NCBI GenBank assembly: GCA_017305135.1
Contig: JAFKNA010000004.1
Span: forward strand, 124,001 to 188,000
Source: Lysobacterales bacterium
GTDB lineage: Bacteria > Pseudomonadota > Gammaproteobacteria > Xanthomonadales > Rhodanobacteraceae
Length of the DNA stretch: 64,000 bases
Reading direction: 5' to 3'
Position numbers and translations under genes: made by a program. This document shows, piece after piece, positions 61,346-64,000 of the stretch (the stretch's first letter is position 1; every line of letters starts with the position of its first letter). The notes under the pieces are model-generated. The model saw only the letters and a program-made list of their open reading frames with translations. It was not told where the DNA came from and did no database searches.

Positions 61346-62968
61346 TCAACTCGGCGGTTTGTCGCTCTCGCGTTTCTTAGGGGGTAATTGGCTATTCGTA
61401 CAGGTCAAGGATCGATAGAGGAGGCGGGCGATCTGCCTGGCGAGCCATGGAGGGACAGCATTGCCGACCTGAACGTACTGTTGTGTTCGATTACCAAGAA
61501 AGAGGTAGTCGTCGGGAAACGTTTGCAGACGTGCAGCCTCCCGTACGGTGAGGCTGCGGCACTGCGTTGGGTCGGGATGTATGAAGTAGTGCCCGTCCTT
61601 CGAAATGTGACTGGTGACAGTCGTTGCCGACTCTTGGCCCAGCTGGACCCGAAAGCGATCGCGAAAATGCCCGCTGTGCCAGTTGCGATGATCTGGACTG
61701 AGGGCCAGCGGGAAATCCTCTGCGGCTGGGCTGTATCCACGCGCCTTCGCGAAGACTGAGGCGAACAGGTAGCGGCGGAGATCGGAAGGCATGTGCCCAC
61801 GGGTCTCGTGCTGCGCAAGTGCCTTGAGCTCGGGACGTTCCAACCAGCGGAGCAGGTGGTCGGTCGAGTTGCCGTAATCGGCCGGCAGTGCGGTTGCGCT
61901 GCGCGTAAGAATGGGACCCTCGGCGACGCATCTGCGGACCGCCTGAAATTCCTGGGCAAGCTTGCTGTCGCCTTTGCAGGCGTGAAAATCCTCAAGCATC
62001 CGCGATGCGGTGATGACTTCCTCTCGCCACGTCATCTCGTTGTCGTAACGACGAGTGATCCCACTGCGCAACCGAGGCAGGCCACGGATGGTGTCGTCCA
62101 CAGATCGTTGGGGATGACCAACTTCTATTCCGCTCCTGCCGGCGATTGGCGCCAGATCCGACCTGATTCCGATGATGATCACGCGGTGACGACGCTGGGG
62201 AACGCCGAAGTCTTCGGTGCGCACCACAAAGCCGCGCGGCTCTGACTCCGAGGCAAGGCGAGCGACGCCATCGACAAGACGGACCGCGTGCAGCTTGTAT
62301 TCGTGGCCGCGCCCGGTCCCTATCGACGCAAGATCTTCCATCAGCATCTCGAAGATGAGGCGGCTCTCGACTGTGGACGAAAGCATCCCCTTGACGTTCT
62401 CCATGACGAAGGCAGCCGGCCGCAGGCGGTCCAGTACGCGAATGTACTCCCGGAAGAGGTAATGACGCTTATCACGCTCGGGCATATAGCCGGGCGTGCC
62501 TCGTGACCTGACTCGCCCGATGAGCGAGTAGGCCTGACACGGAGGTCCGCCTATCAGGATCGTGTCGTCAAACATCTCTCGAACGTTGCTGATCGCAGCA
62601 TCGAGAGCGTCGGTCGCAGTGGCGGCGCCGAGCTCAAGGCAACGAGCTTCCTGCCTGGCGTGCTCCCACAGGGTGGCATCCACCCCCGCCCAGTCCACAA
62701 CGGAAGCCTTGCCTGCGTGGAGGTCGATGAACTCGTTGGGCAAGGTGCCATGGCGCGCCATGTAGGCGCGCAGGAATGCCCTCAAGGTCAGGGTACGATG
62801 GGCCGAAGCCTCCTTCTCCACGGAGATGCCGATCCTGAACGGGGCGTGGTCGTCCTCGACGAGTGATGCGAACCCCTCGCCGAGTCCGCCCGGCCCGGCA
62901 AACAGATCAACAACACCGAATGTTGGCAAAACAGACTCCCGGCGCAGCGCGCCCGTACCTTGATCCAC
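61346..62968 (-). CDS. DNA C5-cytosine methyltransferase
   Basis: A 540-residue m5C methyltransferase, the modification arm of the operon. Motif I is DLFAGPGGLG (21-30), catalytic motif IV GGPPCQAYS (C144), VI ENVKG (190-194), VIII PQRRHR and X QVGNAVPP. A large target-recognition region separates VIII and X, so the recognition sequence cannot be read. The start is GTG at 62968, with the Vsr gene diverging 24 bp away. It is the first gene of the five-gene operon. Confidence 0.93.
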   Translation of the reverse strand: MDQGTGALRRESVLPTFGVVDLFAGPGGLGEGFASLVEDDHAPFRIGISVEKEASAHRTLTLRAFLRAYMARHGTLPNEFIDLHAGKASVVDWAGVDATLWEHARQEARCLELGAATATDALDAAISNVREMFDDTILIGGPPCQAYSLIGRVRSRGTPGYMPERDKRHYLFREYIRVLDRLRPAAFVMENVKGMLSSTVESRLIFEMLMEDLASIGTGRGHEYKLHAVRLVDGVARLASESEPRGFVVRTEDFGVPQRRHRVIIIGIRSDLAPIAGRSGIEVGHPQRSVDDTIRGLPRLRSGITRRYDNEMTWREEVITASRMLEDFHACKGDSKLAQEFQAVRRCVAEGPILTRSATALPADYGNSTDHLLRWLERPELKALAQHETRGHMPSDLRRYLFASVFAKARGYSPAAEDFPLALSPDHRNWHSGHFRDRFRVQLGQESATTVTSHISKDGHYFIHPDPTQCRSLTVREAARLQTFPDDYLFLGNRTQQYVQVGNAVPPWLARQIARLLYRSLTCTNSQLPPKKRESDKPPS

Positions 62969-62992
62969 AGTCCACGACGGAGGCCACGCAAC

Positions 62993-63436
62993 ATGGCTGA
63001 CGTCGTGGACGCAAGGACCCGTTCCCGAATGATGTCCCGGATCAAAGGCAAGAATACGCGACCGGAACTGGCGCTTCGCAAGGCGCTACATGCGCGCGGC
63101 TTTCGATACCGGCTGCATGCGCGACATGTGGCAGGCCACCCCGACCTGATCCTCCCCCGACACGGTGCTGTCGTCCTCGTCCACGGCTGCTTCTGGCACC
63201 GGCACGAGGGCTGCAGGTACACGACTGTACCATCGACACGGCCAGAGTTTTGGCAGATGAAGTTCGATGCGAACCGCCGCCGGGATCGGGAGGTGCTGGA
63301 GCTGCTGCAACGAGACGGGTGGAGAGTTGCTACCGTCTGGGAATGCGCCCTGCGTCGCCCGGAGCAGGTGTCCAGTACGACCGATGAGCTTGCGACGTGG
63401 ATCCGCTCCGAGAGTCCGGAGATCGAGTTGCCGTGA
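62993..63436 (+). CDS. vsr: Very-short-patch repair endonuclease Vsr
   Basis: A 147-residue endonuclease that nicks 5' of T:G mismatches made by deamination of 5-methylcytosine. The E. coli Vsr active-site residues occur at the same numbers: E25, D51 (GHPDLIL), H64 and H69 (VHGCFWHRH), with the Cys/His zinc ligands in HGCFWHRHEGC. The ATG at 62993 follows CGGAGG. Its pairing with the methyltransferase is the usual genomic link and supports m5C modification by that enzyme. Confidence 0.94.
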   Translation: MADVVDARTRSRMMSRIKGKNTRPELALRKALHARGFRYRLHARHVAGHPDLILPRHGAVVLVHGCFWHRHEGCRYTTVPSTRPEFWQMKFDANRRRDREVLELLQRDGWRVATVWECALRRPEQVSSTTDELATWIRSESPEIELP

Positions 63437-63576
63437 TGCGAACGGGCGGTGCGCTGATCGCGGCTGAGGCTGGACACGGCGCGGCCGATCAGCGTGCCGA
63501 GACGCAGGACGATTCGTCGGGCGCTTCTTCGGGATCCAGGGCTTGGCGGAAGGGGGAATGCCGCTTGTCCACCGAG

Positions 63577-63606
63577 ATGGCCGAGCTGGGGCTCGGCCGT
63601 TCCCAG
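63577..63606. repeat. GGCCGAGCTGGGGCTCGGCC palindrome
   Basis: A copy of the palindrome found three times at 22363-22669. It is the only recognisable feature in the 307 bp between vsr and the partial frame at the right edge, and it suggests a return to host-type intergenic sequence. Confidence 0.8.
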
Positions 63607-63743
63607 GTAGGGCGCTTTGCGGCTTTCGTGCCTGGGAGTGGCAGAGCACCAGTTCCGCCATTGGGCGCGCGTGCGAGTCGGACAGGGCACGCTTCGGCCA
63701 GGCTACCAGGCGGCTTGTACGGGCTCCAGCGTGATCGGGTCCA

Positions 63744-64000
63744 CTACCCTGAGATGGGTTGCACGAGGTGCTGGTGTACCAGCGCCCGATGCCGCGGTGT
63801 CACTCCGTTGTCGTGCAGCAGTCGGTCCAGTTCCTCGCCAGCCAGCCAGCGGAGCGCGCGGGAGGGTTGTTTCCCTACGCTGTGCACCAGTTCCACGGCC
63901 TTCTCGTGCCAGTGCTCCTCGCGTCGTGGGCAGGTGAAGGAGTCGAATGCACGGTGGATTCGGCCAAGGGCGGCGGCCAGGCAGGTCGGGCCGACCGCGT
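63744..64000 (-). CDS. Partial uncharacterised protein at the right edge
   Basis: A minus-strand frame stays open from the right edge to a TAG at 63744-63746, giving the last 84 residues of a larger protein (visible parts AAALGRIHRAFDSF, CPRREEHWHEKAVELVH, LRWLAGEELDRLLHDNGV). It is helical, rich in His, Leu and Arg, and has a codon pattern like the host genes. I do not recognise the family, and the start lies outside the window. Confidence 0.5.
   Translation of the reverse strand, partial: AVGPTCLAAALGRIHRAFDSFTCPRREEHWHEKAVELVHSVGKQPSRALRWLAGEELDRLLHDNGVTPRHRALVHQHLVQPISG

Overview
The window is a high-GC gammaproteobacterial chromosome, most likely from the order Xanthomonadales (Lysobacteraceae/Rhodanobacteraceae-like). 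The inference rests on gene order (rpsF-rpsR-rplI-dnaB-alr, with radA nearby), on many interspersed palindromes of the GTAGGAGC type, and on GGGATTC/GATTCCC heptamer arrays between genes. No 16S gene or marker fixes the genus.

Layout. 1-6.5 kb: translation and replication housekeeping (asnS, an IscA/SufA-type carrier, rpsF-rpsR-rplI, dnaB, alr). 6.7-13 kb: a large permease fusion (AI-2E/PerM permease + B12-binding-like + GAF), then a QseBC-like two-component pair divergent from a periplasmic thiol-redox pair (an Lgt-like/TlpA fusion and a DsbG-like protein). 13-22 kb: radA, a CcsA/YpjD-type membrane protein, a tRNA-Ala-Glu-Asp operon with recognisable promoter and terminator, an Atm1-type ABC exporter, a vapBC module, gltX, zur. 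22-31 kb: a repeat-rich gap, an ArnT/PMT-type glycosyltransferase, yceH, an SbcCD/YhaNO-like nuclease-ATPase pair, tesB, an AmpD-like amidase. 31-38 kb: a small hydrolase whose start codon abuts an 11-unit heptamer array, rlmKL, a secreted Gly/Tyr/His-rich protein followed by a run of hairpins, and phaE-phaC (class III polyhydroxyalkanoate synthase). 38-50.4 kb: branched-chain acyl metabolism (methylcrotonyl-CoA carboxylase beta subunit, thiolase, isovaleryl-CoA dehydrogenase, leucine dehydrogenase, and the fused isobutyryl-CoA mutase IcmF). With phaEC these could carry leucine and valine carbon towards acetyl-CoA or butyryl-CoA and storage polymer; that link is inferred.

50.4-64 kb is an accessory defence island. 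It holds a DUF4160-DUF2442 pair and an Mrr endonuclease, bounded by a second, decayed copy of the icmF 3' end, then an OLD-like ATPase-TOPRIM protein of visibly lower GC. Next is a tightly packed five-gene operon read right to left: C5-cytosine methyltransferase, MutL/MORC-type GHKL ATPase, Z1 helicase-like ATPase, PD-(D/E)XK protein (DUF4420), and AIPR abortive-infection protein. A Vsr endonuclease diverges from the methyltransferase across only 24 bp. This looks like a complete multi-subunit restriction/abortive system of the predicted MutL/MORC-associated type and is the main candidate for an under-described system here.

The second unusual signal is IcmF itself. Its 1275-codon frame carries at least five separate repeat-type elements of families also found between genes in this window (or, for two of them, recognisable as interspersed-repeat types), all in frame and all in places that look like inter-domain linkers. 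This recalls the in-frame palindromic elements of Rickettsia. A further cross-window regularity is a -10-like hexamer whose first base lies 33-38 nt upstream of the chosen start codon in about a dozen genes; it was used to decide several starts.
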